The position numbers were made by a program, and so were the translations under genes. DNA of 64,000 bases from Rhizophagus clarus. Taxonomy: Eukaryota > Glomeromycota > Glomeromycetes > Glomerales > Glomeraceae. Below are positions 33,911 to 46,700 of this stretch, piece by piece. The notes below the pieces were generated by a model, which was not told the origin of the DNA, did no database searches, and saw nothing but the letters and a program-made list of their open reading frames with translations. How positions within the stretch are numbered: position 1 is the first letter of the stretch; each line of letters starts with the position of its first letter. Where the stretch lies: the NCBI GenBank assembly GCA_015698045.1, contig BLAL01000278.1:620001-684000 (forward strand), given 5' to 3'.

Positions 33911-34055
33911 CTTATACTATTCACATGTAACTCGAACTAATTATACCTTTACTTAAATGCATGGTTAGATTGTAAGTGTTATTTAATTTATTAAACTTAC
34001 AGTATACTTTTGTGATAATATTTGCATCTAATTAACAAATAATACCATATTATAG
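33911..34055. other. Short spacer before tandem array
   Basis: No gene. AT-rich sequence leading into the array. Confidence 0.4.
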
Positions 34056-34990
34056 GGTGTAAGTTATATGTTATCTATACTTCTATTATTTATTGACTTA
34101 ATTAACTAATTTCTTTATTTAAAAAATTATTTAATAATATAGTTCGTAAGTTATTCATTTAATTCTATTATTACATATTTATATAATATTTACATATAAT
34201 TTAAACTAACTAATTTTATTATTTGAAAAATTACTTAATAATATAGGGTGTAAGTTATTTATTTAATTCTATTATTACATATTTATATAATATTTACATA
34301 TAATTTAAACTAACTAATTTCTTTATTTAAAAAATTATTTGGTAATTTTATTTTAGTTAGTAAGTTGTATTCTATTGTTACATATTTATATAATATTTGC
34401 ATATAATTTAAACTAACTAATTTCTTTATTTAAAAAATTATTTGGTAATTTATTTTAGATTGTAAGTCGTATTCTATTGTTACATATTTATATAATATTT
34501 ACATATAATTTAAACTAACTAATTTCTTTATTTAAAAAATTATTTGGTAATTTATTTTAGATTGTAAGTCGTATTCTATTGTTACGTATTTATATAATAT
34601 TTACATATAATTTAAACTAACTAATTTCTTTATTTAAAAAATTATTTAATAATATAGGATGTAAGTTATTTATTTAATTCTATTATTACATATTTATATA
34701 ATATTTAGATATAATTTAAACTAACTAATTTCTTTATTTAAAAAATTATTTGGTAATTTATTTTAGTTGGTAAGTCGTATTCTATTGTTACATATTTATA
34801 TAATATCTACATATAATTTAAACTAACTAATTTCTTTATTTAAAAAATTATTTAATAATATAGGGTGTAAGTTATTTATTTAATTCTATTATTACATATT
34901 TATATTATATTTACATATAATTTAAACTAACTAATTTCTTTATTTAAAAAATTATTTGGTAATTCACTTTAGATTCTTGTAAGTTATTAT
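34056..34990. repeat. ~103 bp tandem array, about nine copies
   Basis: Each unit contains 'gtaagttattta', 'ttctattattacatatttatataatatttacatataatttaaactaactaatttctttatttaaaaaattattt' and a variable 'ggtaatttattttag' or 'aataatatagggt' ending. The two endings mark two sub-types that are mixed along the array. A diverged single copy of the same unit lies at about 40500-40630, just upstream of the kinase exons. Confidence 0.85.
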
Positions 34991-37176
34991 TTATTATTTT
35001 AACAACCAGATAAGCTTTAAGTGCGATTTTCCTCTATAATAGGAAAAAATGTTGGTCAATCATTTTTATTTTGGCCAGATTTTCACTAAAATTTTCTATT
35101 CCACTTTCGATGATGACCCACATGCACAGTTGCCGTAGATACAAAAAAAATTGCCTTTTTCGTAAAAAAAGCTTCAGTTAATTTTATATATACATAGTAT
35201 ACATAGTCTTAAGCTTGAGCTTAGCTTAAGCTTTGCTTTGCTTATGCCTAAGCTTAAGCTTGAGCACATCTTTAGACTAACTTTTTGCAAAACCTCTTCC
35301 TGTGCCAGCAAAAATAGTTGTTAACTTTATAATCATAAATTATTTGCACTTTTTAACTTTTTTGCCGATCAACAATAAATCATCAAAAATTAGTAACTTT
35401 AAAAATTTAATTTTTTTTTTTTAATTTATTGCAAAAAAAAAAAAAAAAAAATACAATAAATTTTGATGATAAATATGAAGAAATTTTTAAAGATTTAGGA
35501 AAAAACGGATAAAACCATTTTTTATTAAATGATTTAGAAAAAAAAATTCTTTCATTTTTTAAATTGAAACAATTAGGGTAAGGATCCATTCAGGTCAGGT
35601 CGTCAAAATTATGATCTGGCATCAGGTGGCCTGTTAGCCTGAAAAGAATAATGAAAAAATAATGTACAAGGCAGTTTATAAAACTGTTTCTTTTTTTTTA
35701 TTTAAGAGAAAAAAAAATAATGAAATGATTAAATCCGTTTTTTTAAAGCCTGGATTAGTCTGGGTTGAATAGTAAGTAACACAGTACCAGACCAAAAAAA
35801 TTTGCTTCAATTTTATCTGGACATCCGGTTCAGTCTTTAAATTTAATTTAACTATTATATTATCAAAATGAATTAAGAAATATTAACCAAACGATTTCTT
35901 AACTTTGTTTCTTTAAAACAAGTTAAAAAAAACGTAGTAACAAGTTAAAAGTGTTAACTACGCTTTTTTAACATTTTTTAAATACGAAGTTTTTAAACGT
36001 TAACCGAACATTTTTTTAACTTTTTTTTTAAAATGAGTTGAAAAAGTTAACTATGTTTTTTTAAAGAACGAGTTAAAAAAATGTCAATTACGTTTTTAAA
36101 AAAATGAGTTAAAAGGTAACAACATTTTTTTAAAAAACGAGTTAAAAAAATGTTAACTACGTTTTTTTTCCTTTTTTAAAAATAGAGTTGAAAAAACGTT
36201 TCTTTTTTTAAAAAATGAAATTAAAAAAAAACTTTTCTTTAAACTGAATTGGAAAATAGTAACTAAAGTGAATTAAAAAAATAATAACTAACGTTTTTCT
36301 AACTGCTTATAAAAAGTAAAAGTTAAAACGAGTTAAAATATTAACTAAGTGGTTTTTAACCATTTTTTTATTAATACAAATATGCAAATTAAAAAACGTT
36401 AATAAATAAACTTTTTTTTTCAAAAAATGCTAAATAAGCATTTTTTGATAGGTCAAAGCGAATTAAAAACATTGATAAATAAAGGCTTTGACTTTTTTAC
36501 TAAACGAACTAGAGTAATTTGAGTACAAGTTAGAGTTTCAGTAATTACCAATCAGTTTTAACAGTTCCAGTTTACGATCGAACTGAAACATTCATCACTG
36601 CGGTTTTGATGTCAATTTTACGATTTTCTGAAGCAATTTTACCTTTACTGAATTGATTTGTGATAATAAAAAATGAGAAAACCATTTTTTTTTTCATTTA
36701 ATAAATTTAATGCTCTGAACGGGTTGGGTCAGTTCAGGTTACCTTGTTCACCTGAACTGAAGAATTTTTTCAGATTGGTTCAGTTCTGTAATCTGCTCTG
36801 ATCTGATTCTACCCGTTGGCCCAAAAGTATTCGGATTACTTCGAATGATTAAGTTAATGAAAAAAACATTGTACAAACTTTTCATGACATTTTTTAATAA
36901 ATTATCACATTGCGAAATGCTTTTTTTTAAATTAAATTATGCATTAAAAATGTTTTCGTAACATTTTTTATCGAGTTATTAAAAAAAAACATTTTTTAAT
37001 TTAATTATATATCAAAAAATGCGTTTCTTAATAAAATATCAAAAAAGATTACAAAACGTTTTTTCAATTAAATTATGTTTTTTTTTAATTATGGTAATTT
37101 AGTATGTTGATCGCTTAAAAATCTGCGGTAAATATACATCGAAAACCGTTTTTGCAACGTTTATCAGTAAAATATT
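34991..37176. other. Gene-free region with degenerate GTTAAAAA words and hairpins
   Basis: No gene. Near 35215-35262 is a cluster of AAGCTT-based palindromes. From about 35900 to 36480 there are irregular repeats of 'aaaaacgagttaaaaaaatgttaactacgttttt'. At 36730-36759 a 10 bp perfect inverted repeat (CAGTTCAGGT/ACCTGAACTG) lies in a GC-richer island (36706-36830) whose words resemble the ends of the MITE at 37185-39187. Confidence 0.5.
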
Positions 37177-37184
37177 GCAAAACG

Positions 37185-39187
37185 TAGAGTTCTGAATGGG
37201 CAGATGGGGTCGGGTAATTGACTTAACCTGACCCATGATATTCAAGTCAGGTCATCAAATTCATGACCCATTTTATATCAAAAAAAATTGTAATTTTATA
37301 TATGAAAAATTTAAATAATAAAAAAAATGAATTTCTTAATCGTTTTTAATAACAAAAGAAAAAAATGATTTGTTAATCGTTTTTAATAACAAAAATGATT
37401 TATTTTTCGGTTTTAATATCAAAAAAAAGCGATTTTTTAATAACAAAAAAAAATGATTTTTTTAATCGTTCTTAACAAAAAAAAATGAATTTCTTAATCG
37501 TTCTTAACAAAAAAAACGATTTTCTTAATCATTCTTAACAAAAAAAAAACAATTTTCTTAATCGTTCTTAACAAAAAAAAAATGATTTTATTAATCGTTC
37601 TTAACAAAAAAAAATGATTTTCTTAATCATTCTTAACAAAAAAAAATGATTTTCTTAATCGTTTTTAACAAAAAAAATGATTTTCTTAATCGTTTTAATA
37701 ACAAAAGAAAAAAATGATTTGTTAATCGTTTTTAATAACAAAAGAAAAATGATTTTCTTAATTGTTTTTAATAACAAAAAAAAAGTAATAACAAAAGAAA
37801 AAACGATTTTTTTAATCGTTTTTAATAACAAAACTGATTTATTATTCGTTTTTAATAACAAAAAAAAGCGATTTTTTAATAATAAAAAGAAAACCGATTT
37901 TCTTTTTATCGTTTTTAATAACAAAAGAAAAATGATTTTCTTAATCGTTTTTAATAACAAAAAAAAAGTAATAACAAAAGAAAAAATGATTTTCTTAATC
38001 GTTTTTAATAACAAAAGAAGAAACGATTTTCTTATCGTTTTTAATATCAAAAGAAAAAACGATTTTCTTAATCGTTTTTAATAACAAAAGAAAAACTGAT
38101 TTTCTTAATCATTTTTAATAACAAAAGAAAACCTGATTTTCTTAATCGTTTTTAATAACAAAAGAAAAACTGATTTTCTTAATCGTTTTTAATAACAAAA
38201 GAAAAACCAATTTTCTTAATCGTTTTTAATAACAAAAGAAAACTCAATTTTCTTAATCATTTTTAATAACAAAAGAAAACCTGATTTTCTTAATCGTTTT
38301 TAATAACAAAGAAAAACCGATTTTCTTAATCGTTTTTAATAACAAAAGAAAAACTGATTTTCTTAATTGTTTTTAATAACAAAAGAAAAACATATTTTCT
38401 TAATCGTTTTTAATAACAAAAGAAAACCCAATTTTCTTAATCATTTTTAATAACAAAAGAAAACCCGATTTTCATAATCGTTTTTAATAACAAAAGAAAA
38501 ACTGATTTTCTTAATCGTTTTTAATAACAAAGGAAAAAATGATTTTCTTAATCGTTTTTAATAATAAAAAAAAACGATTTTCTTAATCGTTTTTAATAAT
38601 AAAAAAAAATGATTTTCTTAATCGTCTTTAATAATAAAAAAAATGATTTTCTTAATCGTTTTTAATAACAAAAGAAAAAAATGATTTTCTTAATTGTTTT
38701 TAATAACAAAAATGATTTATTTTTCGTTTTTAATAACAAAAAAAAAGCGATTTTTTAATAACAAAAGAAAAAATGATTTTCTTAATCGTTTCTAATAACA
38801 AAAGAAAAATGATTTCCTTAATCGTTTAAATAATAAAAAAAATGATTTTCTTAATCATTTTCAATAATAAAAAAAATGATTTTCTTAATCGTTTTTAATA
38901 ACAAAAGAAAAAAATGATTTATTTTTCATTTTTAATAACAAAAAAAAAGCGATTTATTAATCGTTTTTAATAACAAAAAAAAAAGATTATTAATCATTTT
39001 TAATATTCGTTTTTAGTAATAAAAAACTGATTTAGCCAAACTTTAAATATAAAAATGCCAGGACTAATAGTATCGGCGTTTTTTTTCAGCGTTTTTTGTC
39101 GGGTCAACGGGTCAGATCAGGTACCTGATTAACACTGACCCAACCTGAGAATTTTGGGTCAACAGTCGTGTCAGATTCAGAGCTCTA
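37185..39187. mobile_element. hAT-type MITE expanded by a ~36 bp minisatellite
   Basis: Ends are TAGAGTTCTGAAT (37185) and ATTCAGAGCTCTA (ending 39187), 13 bp TIRs with one mismatch. They are flanked by an 8 bp target duplication GCAAAACG (37177-37184 and 39188-39195), which fits hAT. Near each end is a GC-richer subterminal part made of 'gggtca' and 'cctgac' words. The interior (about 37315-39035) is some 45 copies of a ~36 bp unit, 'aataacaaaagaaaaatgattttcttaatcgttttt'. No transposase is present, so it would depend on a hAT transposase acting in trans. Confidence 0.85.
37315..39035. repeat. ~36 bp minisatellite inside the MITE
   Basis: Long array of an AT-rich unit. Copies vary by small changes in the A-run and in 'aacgatt' versus 'aatgatt'. 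The unit holds complementary words ('gattttcttaatcgtttt' and 'aaaacgatt'), so single strands could fold repeatedly. Open frames on both strands are artefacts of the repeat length being a multiple of three. Confidence 0.9.
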
Positions 39188-39195
39188 GCAAAACG

Positions 39196-39773
39196 TTTTT
39201 TTCAAATTAAATTATATACATCTGATATCAAAAAATGCGCAACATTTTTTAATAACAAAAAAAACCGTTTTGCAACATTTATGCTTTTTATCACGTTGTT
39301 AAAAAACGCGCAACATTTTTTTTATTAAATCCCATATCAAAAAACTTTTTCGCAACGTTTTTTATCAAATTATCAAAAAGCATTGCAAACCGTTTTTTTG
39401 TTAAATTGTATATTTTAAACTTTTTTATTAAATTATACGTTAAAAAACGTTTTGCGACATTTTTTGACAAATTATAAATGTTGTTAAATGTTTTGTATGC
39501 TTTGCATAGTCACGTGACATTAGAGTCAATTTCTGAGTTTATATTAATACTTGATTCAGTTAGCCCAGGTGTCAATTCACCAATTTTACGACAATCATGC
39601 AAAAATGTGGACAACGTTTGAGTGGACCTTCACCATCTAAGATTAACAATCCCATCTTCCTAACTTTTTAAGTCATAGGAAAGCTAAGAAGATGATGGAG
39701 GAATGAGATAATGATAATGATGAAAATCTTATTATCTAATTGTTTATTTTTTGGATCAAAGTAAAAAAAATTA
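39196..39773. other. Gene-free spacer
   Basis: AT-rich with 'aaaacgttttgcaacattttt' words similar to the other side of the MITE. No supported gene. Confidence 0.4.
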
Positions 39774-39970
39774 CAGTAATACCTCTATAAGTGCACCCTT
39801 TATAAGTGCACATATTATGTAATTCTCTCTATGTGCATGATACACTTGAGTTCCAACTTATAAGAGCCCTTAATATTTTATTCTCTATAAATGCACTCCC
39901 TCTCTAAGTGCATATTTTGCTATTTTTTTACTATGGTCCCAAGGGAGGTGCACTTATAGAGGCGCTATTG
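39774..39970. mobile_element. Tigger/pogo-like MITE (197 bp)
   Basis: Starts CAGTAATACCTCTATAAGTGCAC. Its end, reverse-complemented, reads CAATAGCGCCTCTATAAGTGCAC. It is bounded by TA on both sides. The TIR of ~23 bp with three or four mismatches and the TA duplication fit the Tc1/mariner-pogo group. The interior repeats the 'ctctataagtgca' word several times. No coding capacity. Confidence 0.75.
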
Positions 39971-40743
39971 TATATGTGAAATTTGTGGTTAAATAATACA
40001 GACAGATTGTCTCATATCAGGACAGACAAAATCATGTTTATTTTTACACAATAAATGTTTAATAAACACTAATTTACATACTGCATATTTTACACTTTAA
40101 ATGTTTATAGATAAATTCAAAATTTTTTAGATTAATTTGGTTATTTTTTGGAGCACAAATATGAAATTAAATATACATATATATAATATATGGAAATCCA
40201 AACTAATCAAAAATAAATAGGGATTAAATATTTGCATATAAAGTCATATCTTAAAGCATTTAAATAATCGATCTAAGTAAACATGATTTATCTGTTCAGG
40301 TATTGCATGCTAAGCATTTATTTAGACAATAATATTATTCAGGTTTACCACTGCCACACATGTTGCAAGTGATGATAAAAATTTAGCAATGAAAATTTGC
40401 CAAGGACTCAGACCAAGGTTTAACAATAAAAATACCACAATTGATTAACTGTCAATATATTTAAACTAAGCTCACTAACTGTACTAAAGAGCCCTAGTTA
40501 TTCATATAATATTTATTCATAATTTAATTAACCGAATTTGGTCTTTATTTAAAAAATACTATCTATTGCTTTAGTTGGTAATTTATAAAGTATAGATTAT
40601 ATATTATAAATAAGACTAAAATTTAAATTTATTATATTTATTAAATTCTAATTAAATTTTAGAGTAAGTCATCATATTACTTTTTTTAATTTTGAGTTTT
40701 AATATAAATTTTAATATGTTTCAATTATTCAAATTATATGTAG
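39971..40743. other. Upstream region of the kinase gene
   Basis: AT-rich. About 40500-40630 is a diverged copy of the ~103 bp unit of the array at 34056-34990. An acceptor-like 'tatatgtag' ends at 40743. No upstream coding exon could be recognised. Confidence 0.4.
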
Positions 40744-41950
40744 ATTCGGAAAAAGTGAAAATGCAATTTTAGATGAATTTATTCTTGAAAAAGAATTAAG
40801 ATGGATTCCTTATAATCAATTTAAAAATATTGAATATCTTAATAAAGGAGGATTTGGTACTATATACAAGGCCATTTGGTTACAAAGTAGTGAAGAAATG
40901 GAAGTAGCTCTAAAATGTCTCAATAATTTGAATGAAAATTTAGATGAATTTTTAAATGAAGTATAATTATATATTATTTATTTTTAATTTTTTTTTTTAT
41001 TTATATAAATCATTTATATTAATATATCCAAATTTAATTTTTTATAGTGGGATTGTCATGAAAAATGTTTAAATTCAACTAGCATTATTGATTTACATGG
41101 ATTTACGAAAAATCCAGATACTTTAAATTATATGGTAGTAATGGATTATGCAAATATGGGAAATTTAAGAGGCAATTTAACAAAAATTATTAAAATTAAT
41201 TGGTATCAAAGATTGTTCATGATATATAAAATTATTTCTGGTCTTAAAAATATACATAAGAACAATCTTATTCATTGTGATCTCCATGATGGCAATATTT
41301 TAAATCATGAGGATGCAGAGGATGCAAAGTATGAAGAGGATAAGAACAAAGTTTTTATTAGTGATTTAGGATTATGTCGACCCATAAAATCTTTTTTGAA
41401 AAAAGATGATATTTATGGTGTTATTCCATTTATGGCACCTGAAGTTATAAGGGGCAAACCATATACTTCAGCTAGTGACATATATAGTTTTTCTATGATT
41501 ATGTGGGAATTTACATCTGGAGTTCCACTATTTAATGATAGAGCACATGATCTTCAACTCAGTATAGGTATTTGTAAAGGTGAACGACCTGAAATTATTG
41601 AAAGTACTCCACAATGTTATATGGATTTGATGAAAAAATGTTGGAATGAAGATCCATTAAAAAGGCCATCTGCAGAAGAAGTAATAGATATTATTGCAGA
41701 CTGGATTTTCCAACCTATTGATTATGAAATTAGTGAAGAATTAGAAAACAATATTATGGAATTCATAAATGCACCAATTGGAAATAATAAACTTATTACT
41801 GAATCTCACCCACAAGCATGTTATACAAGTCGTTTACTTGATTTTACTAGTATAAAAGTGAATGAAATTCTAGAAAGTGATGATAAATCAAATGGAAAAT
41901 TGGATGAAATTGTAGTAAGTGAATGTTTAGATTGTATAGTTGATATATAA
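40744..41950 (+). CDS. Protein kinase, TKL/RLK-like, partial 5' end
   Basis: Two visible exons: 40744-40960 and 41048-41950, joined by an 87 bp intron (gtataa...tttatag). Kinase motifs are complete: glycine loop N-K-G-G-F-G-T-I-Y-K-A, V-A-L-K with the catalytic Lys, I-H-C-D-L-H-D-G-N as catalytic loop, S-D-L-G-L-C (D-L-G in place of D-F-G, usual for this fungal group), A-P-E, D-I-Y-S-F-S-M-I-M-W-E-F, and the conserved Arg in K-R-P-S. It should phosphorylate Ser/Thr; substrate unknown. No ATG was seen in the first exon, so either an N-terminal exon lies upstream and was missed, or the gene is truncated. A ~60-residue tail follows the domain. The 42.2 kb Polinton-like element inserted about 270 bp downstream. 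Confidence 0.85.
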
Positions 41951-42217
41951 AGTCATTAGGTATGTAATATATACAAAAAAAAGTAATTTTACAAATTATT
42001 TATATGAAGTTAATTAATTTATTAATCATTTAGATATTAAAGCTGATAACAATTAGTTTAGATTTATAGTTATTTAATTTTTATTAGAATTATTTAAACA
42101 CTAAGGCTAAAGTAGTAAAATATTTTGCAAGTTTCTTAGTTTGTAATTTTAAATAATTCCTTTCTTTATAACTTATTCAAGTATTAAATATATGTATTTC
42201 TTTCTTTATTGGAATTG
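41951..42217. repeat. Kinase 3' flank, duplicated on the far side of the Polinton-like element
   Basis: 42093-42205 ('aacactaaggctaaagtagtaaaatatttt...') matches 55979-56090 in direct orientation, so the element lies between two copies of a ~125 bp repeat. No gene. Confidence 0.7.
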
Positions 42218-42222
42218 TTTTA

Positions 42223-43680
42223 ATATAGACAATTTTGGGACTGCTGGGACAAATTAGATATATACCTATAAACAAGTGTAAGACCCTCCAGGCTTAATTC
42301 CCATATACAAAATTTTTGATATCTTTATTAAACCTCAAATTATACCTACAAGACCAGGAATCATATCGAAATCCAATATCGAATTCAGGTTTTAAATCAA
42401 GCTAGGCTCAAATCCTGTTAACATACCCATCTTGCCCAAATTTGATGTTTACAAGCCAAAGGAGAGCACCATCATTGTTAACGAGCTGGCCAAATTTTAA
42501 TTCCAAATAAGATAACAAAAAAAGTATGCCATCCTGCTTGCCACCAAAAAGTCAGATAAGCATCGAGAACCAAAGTGTCCGAGCATGCTCATCTGATGGT
42601 CCTTCAAGTAAAATAAGCATACCAGATTTAATGTTATCCTAGAATGAATTCTAAAACTGATTCATTGCAGTAAACAAAATAAAAAATTTACACCTAAGCC
42701 TGTCTTAGGTGTGAATTTTTTTGTATACGAATAACTAAACCAAAAAGCTATAGCATAAGTTCTATCATACCAATAATATTTTAATATACAGGAAACCATT
42801 CTGAAGTCATTTCCTTTACGCAAACATTAGGACAAAAGTCAAACCTTAGGTGTAAAAAAAAATTTCACCTAACTAAGTCTCACCATTAGGGTAGGCAGAG
42901 CAAGTATACAAGATATGTTTACGAGAAAGTATAACCATGAGGTGAAAAAAAAATCCTCCCAATAGCATACTACTTAGGTAGCAAGAGAGAACAAGCATGA
43001 GGAGGAGCAGAGCGATGACGAATGCACGTTCGATATAGGAGAATAAGTATGAGCAGGCAAAGCCCTTTAGGGCGACGCCAGTGAATACGCATTCGACAGG
43101 AGAAATGATATAGCAGGAATATAAGCGAGCTCTTTAGGGCGAAGCGAATATGGATGCTATATCATTTCGACCATATGCTACTATATTCTAATGTATGCAA
43201 TATATGAGGCAAATAAGAATGCCAAAATATGTTATCCTCTGCAACGCACTATCAGCAAGTCTTACCAAACAGTGACCACAGACAGCGAAGCAAAGCGGAG
43301 CATGTATACAAGATAAGTCAACCTCTGCAATGCACCGCACCTAAAGGTGTAAATTTTTTTCGAAAAGGTTACTCCCTATTATACATACCTAAGGCTTTAT
43401 CACGAAGCCTATTAATATACTGAGTCACATAATAACTGTTAGCATGCTTTCTACAAAGGCCGGGTTCAGAGTAGTTGGCTTACCACAAACATTACAAGGA
43501 AGACGCTTTCTAGATTTCCAATGTTCATGACATCCTTCAGGCTGACGGCAGGTCCGTGCACAGATACTACCAGTTCTAAGTAAATAGTTGCAAGAATATT
43601 CGCCTATCATAGTAATAAGAAATAAATATTTTATTTTAAACAAAAGATCTTGTAATATTAATACAAGCACCGGAGTAGCA
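42223..43680. repeat. Left terminal inverted repeat
   Basis: Matches 54516-55974 in inverted orientation. It starts ATATAGACAATTTTGGGACTGC at the outer edge and ends where the two copies part near 'ccggagtagc'. It contains the 'cttcgctctgc' word family, the ~250 bp core shared with 33245-33490, and one copy of the Cys/His-rich gene. Confidence 0.9.
43425..43670 (-). CDS. Cys/His-rich TIR gene, left copy (fossil element)
   Basis: Minus-strand, transcribed toward the element end and divergent from the polymerase region. M-I-G-E-Y-S-C-N-Y-L-L-R-T-G opens a Cys/His-rich region with R-Q-P-E-G-C-H-E-H and C-N-V-C-G-K-P. The right-hand copy (54582-54827) has the same region and a longer end, so the right copy is the better representative. 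Confidence 0.5.
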   Translation of the reverse strand: MLVLILQDLLFKIKYLFLITMIGEYSCNYLLRTGSICARTCRQPEGCHEHWKSRKRLPCNVCGKPTTLNPAFVESMLTVIM

Positions 43681-43796
43681 GAACCTGGGAGTAAAAAAAA
43701 GACTTGAAAAGCTTCACCTGAAATAAATAATTTATTTTAAACAAAAGATTTCGTACTATTAATACAAACAACTAAATACATACCCATATAATCAAA

Positions 43797-46700
43797 ATGA
43801 TACCACAATGTCTAAGATGCGGTAAAGATGACTTTAAAAAGACCCGTGATCTAACAGCTCATCTTCAAAGAAAGTTTAAATGCAAACCAAAACCAATTCG
43901 CCCAAAATCACCTAGACCTCATTCACCAAGCCCAGCCCTTGCACCAGTAGTCCATACTAAAGGAAAAGATCGAAGAAAGGAGAAGGTAACCCAAACTCCA
44001 GTTCTCAAGCCAGAATCTGAAAAGAAGTCACCAACAGCCAAACCCAAAACTGTAATCCAATCTCCCAAGCATAGTGAGGTTGAACGACAAGATGCTCACG
44101 ATATACATGTAAGAAAGATTGGGGAGCATATGAAAACATGGGGTGCAAGATTACGTTGAAGATGGACTGAAATAATTGGAGAAGAATGTGATTTGCCAAA
44201 AAACTTAAAAGAATGTCAGTGACTACATCATGACCTATTACAGGCAGACGATGAGGCTTTTGAATCACAGCCCACCATGCAGAATGAAATCCAAGAGAAT
44301 GATCTTGAAGCTGGACCTGGCCCAACAACTCAAGCACATAGAGAGATGCAAAGAAATGAGCTAACTCCAATAACCCAAGAGACTGATATCGTATTTGTAG
44401 AAAGAAGTCATGATCCTGCTAGACAACATAATAATCTCAGGAATATAACTGTATGGGAAGGAAAAGTTCCATCTAGCAATAATCCCAAATATGCATTCAA
44501 TAAACAGCAAGCTGAACAAACAAAATATGCAGATGCCCCTTATATGCCTCAACTTATAGAAGCATCAAGAGAGGCAATAACCAGTGTATTACAAGAAGAG
44601 CTTCGCAGAAAAGATCAAATAAAAACAGCATTGGTCGTAAATGCTACATATGTAAAATACAAATATAAAGGAAAAGGTGATCCTACAGATAAAGCAAATT
44701 ATGAGACTAAAGAACTTAATACATATCATAGAGGAAAAATGGGTGTACTTCTTTCAGAAAAGGATATTGATGAACATTTAGCCAAAACTGTTAGTCATAT
44801 CGACAAAATGATTTCAGATCAATTGATACATGAATCAGGTTTTATTCTTAGATATATAAATTATATAAGTATTGAAACATATCCATTCCGTCGAGCTACA
44901 GGTGGCTCCTATACCATCACACCCAAAAAGCTTGCAAATACAAAATGTACCATCAATCCAGATAATCAAGGATTAATTGATCCAGAGACAAACAAATTAT
45001 CTGAAAAATGTCTTCAAGGAGCTTTTGGATGTTATTTCGCATATCAGGATGGACATACAGAGCATCTTGAAAGAATCTTTAGAGCTAAGAAGCTAAAACC
45101 ATATCTGAAAAAGGTTAAGCTTGACGGAATCCCTATGCCCACTCCTATCTGTCCACGTATTTTCAAAAAGATAGAGGAGATGAATCCTGATATCTCCATA
45201 AATGTCTGGGAATGGAACGAAAAAACTACTATATCTAAAAGCGTAATTTTTAGTAAGAACTATAACAGACCCCATGAAATATATCTCATGGTTCTTACAG
45301 ATATTACCAAATCTGAGGATGACAAGTACGTGCAAAAGAATCACTTCCTTTGGATAAAGAATCATGATGGATTAAGATTCAAAGATACAAAGCATCATGG
45401 AAAGAGATATTCATGCAACTGATGTGATATAAGTTGGTCTTTAAAAGCAACCCGAAACTATCATCAAGATCATTGCTTTGGACAGGATGAAGAATATCAA
45501 ATAGTCAAACTACCTCAGAAAGGAGTCGATGACTTTATGGAATTCAAGAACTATGGTAGGATGATCAATGCTCCATGTGTAATTATAGCAGACTTCGAGG
45601 CAGATAATAAGAAATGCAATGAGGCATATGGGAAAAGCATGCAAAAACTTGCTGAACAGAAAGCAAACAGCTTCAGCTATACGGTCCACTGGATCGATAC
45701 AGAAGATGTGTGGGGGCCTTTCTTATATCGAGGTGAAAATCCTACCCAAGAATTTGTTTGTCAAATCGATCAGGAGCTGGTTAGAATTAATGAGGTATTA
45801 GCCAATAAAGCTGATCGAATTGAGACTGAGGAAGACAAGAAAAGATTTGCTGAAGCTATTAGCTGTTGGATTTGCAAAGGTAAGTTTGATATAGATATAG
45901 ATAAAATCGAGAGCTTAGAAGATAAAATAACCAATCTTAAAGAAAAGCTAAAAAACTTTAAAAAAGAGTCAGCAGAATATAATGGCATCCAAATAACTAT
46001 TGATAAGGCAACTAAAGCTATTGCCAGTGAAAAAGCTAAGGCTAATAAGGTTTGGGATCACTGCCATATTACAGGTAAGTTTCGTGGAGCATCTCATAAG
46101 GATTGCAATCTTAAACTTCAAATACAGGATTGGAAAACCCCAATCCCAGTCATATTCCATAACTTTCGTGGATATGATTCACATTTGGTCTGTGAATCTG
46201 TTGGACGATCAGTTAATGCCCATCAAATCAGAGTCATAGCTGAAACATTTGAGCGATTTAAGACCATGAAAGTGGGTCAGCTTAAATATATCGATAGCCA
46301 GCAATTTATGAACACAAGCCTGGCCAAACTTGCAGAAAATTTGGGTGATAACAAGCCTATAACTAAGAAGCATTTCAAGGATTTAGGCTATACTGATGAA
46401 CAAATAGATTTAGTTACACGCAAGGGGGTCCAACCTTATAACTACATAGATTCGCAAGATAGATTTAAGGAAACAGAACTCCCTCCATTCCACGAATTCC
46501 ATAGCATACTTGGAGGTAAAATTACACAAAAGGATTATGAACATGCCCAAAAAATATGGAAGGAATTCGATTGTAAAAATCTAGGTGAGTATAATGATCT
46601 CTATCTTAAAATTGACGTACTTCTTCTAGCAGATGTTTGGACAGAATTTAGAAAAATGTCTATGGAATATTATGAACTTGATCCCAGTCACTATGTTTCA

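Noticed and set aside
37315-39035. CRISPR-like regular repeat array
   Set aside because: The units are directly adjacent with no unique spacers, the context is eukaryotic, and the array lies within a MITE; it is a minisatellite.
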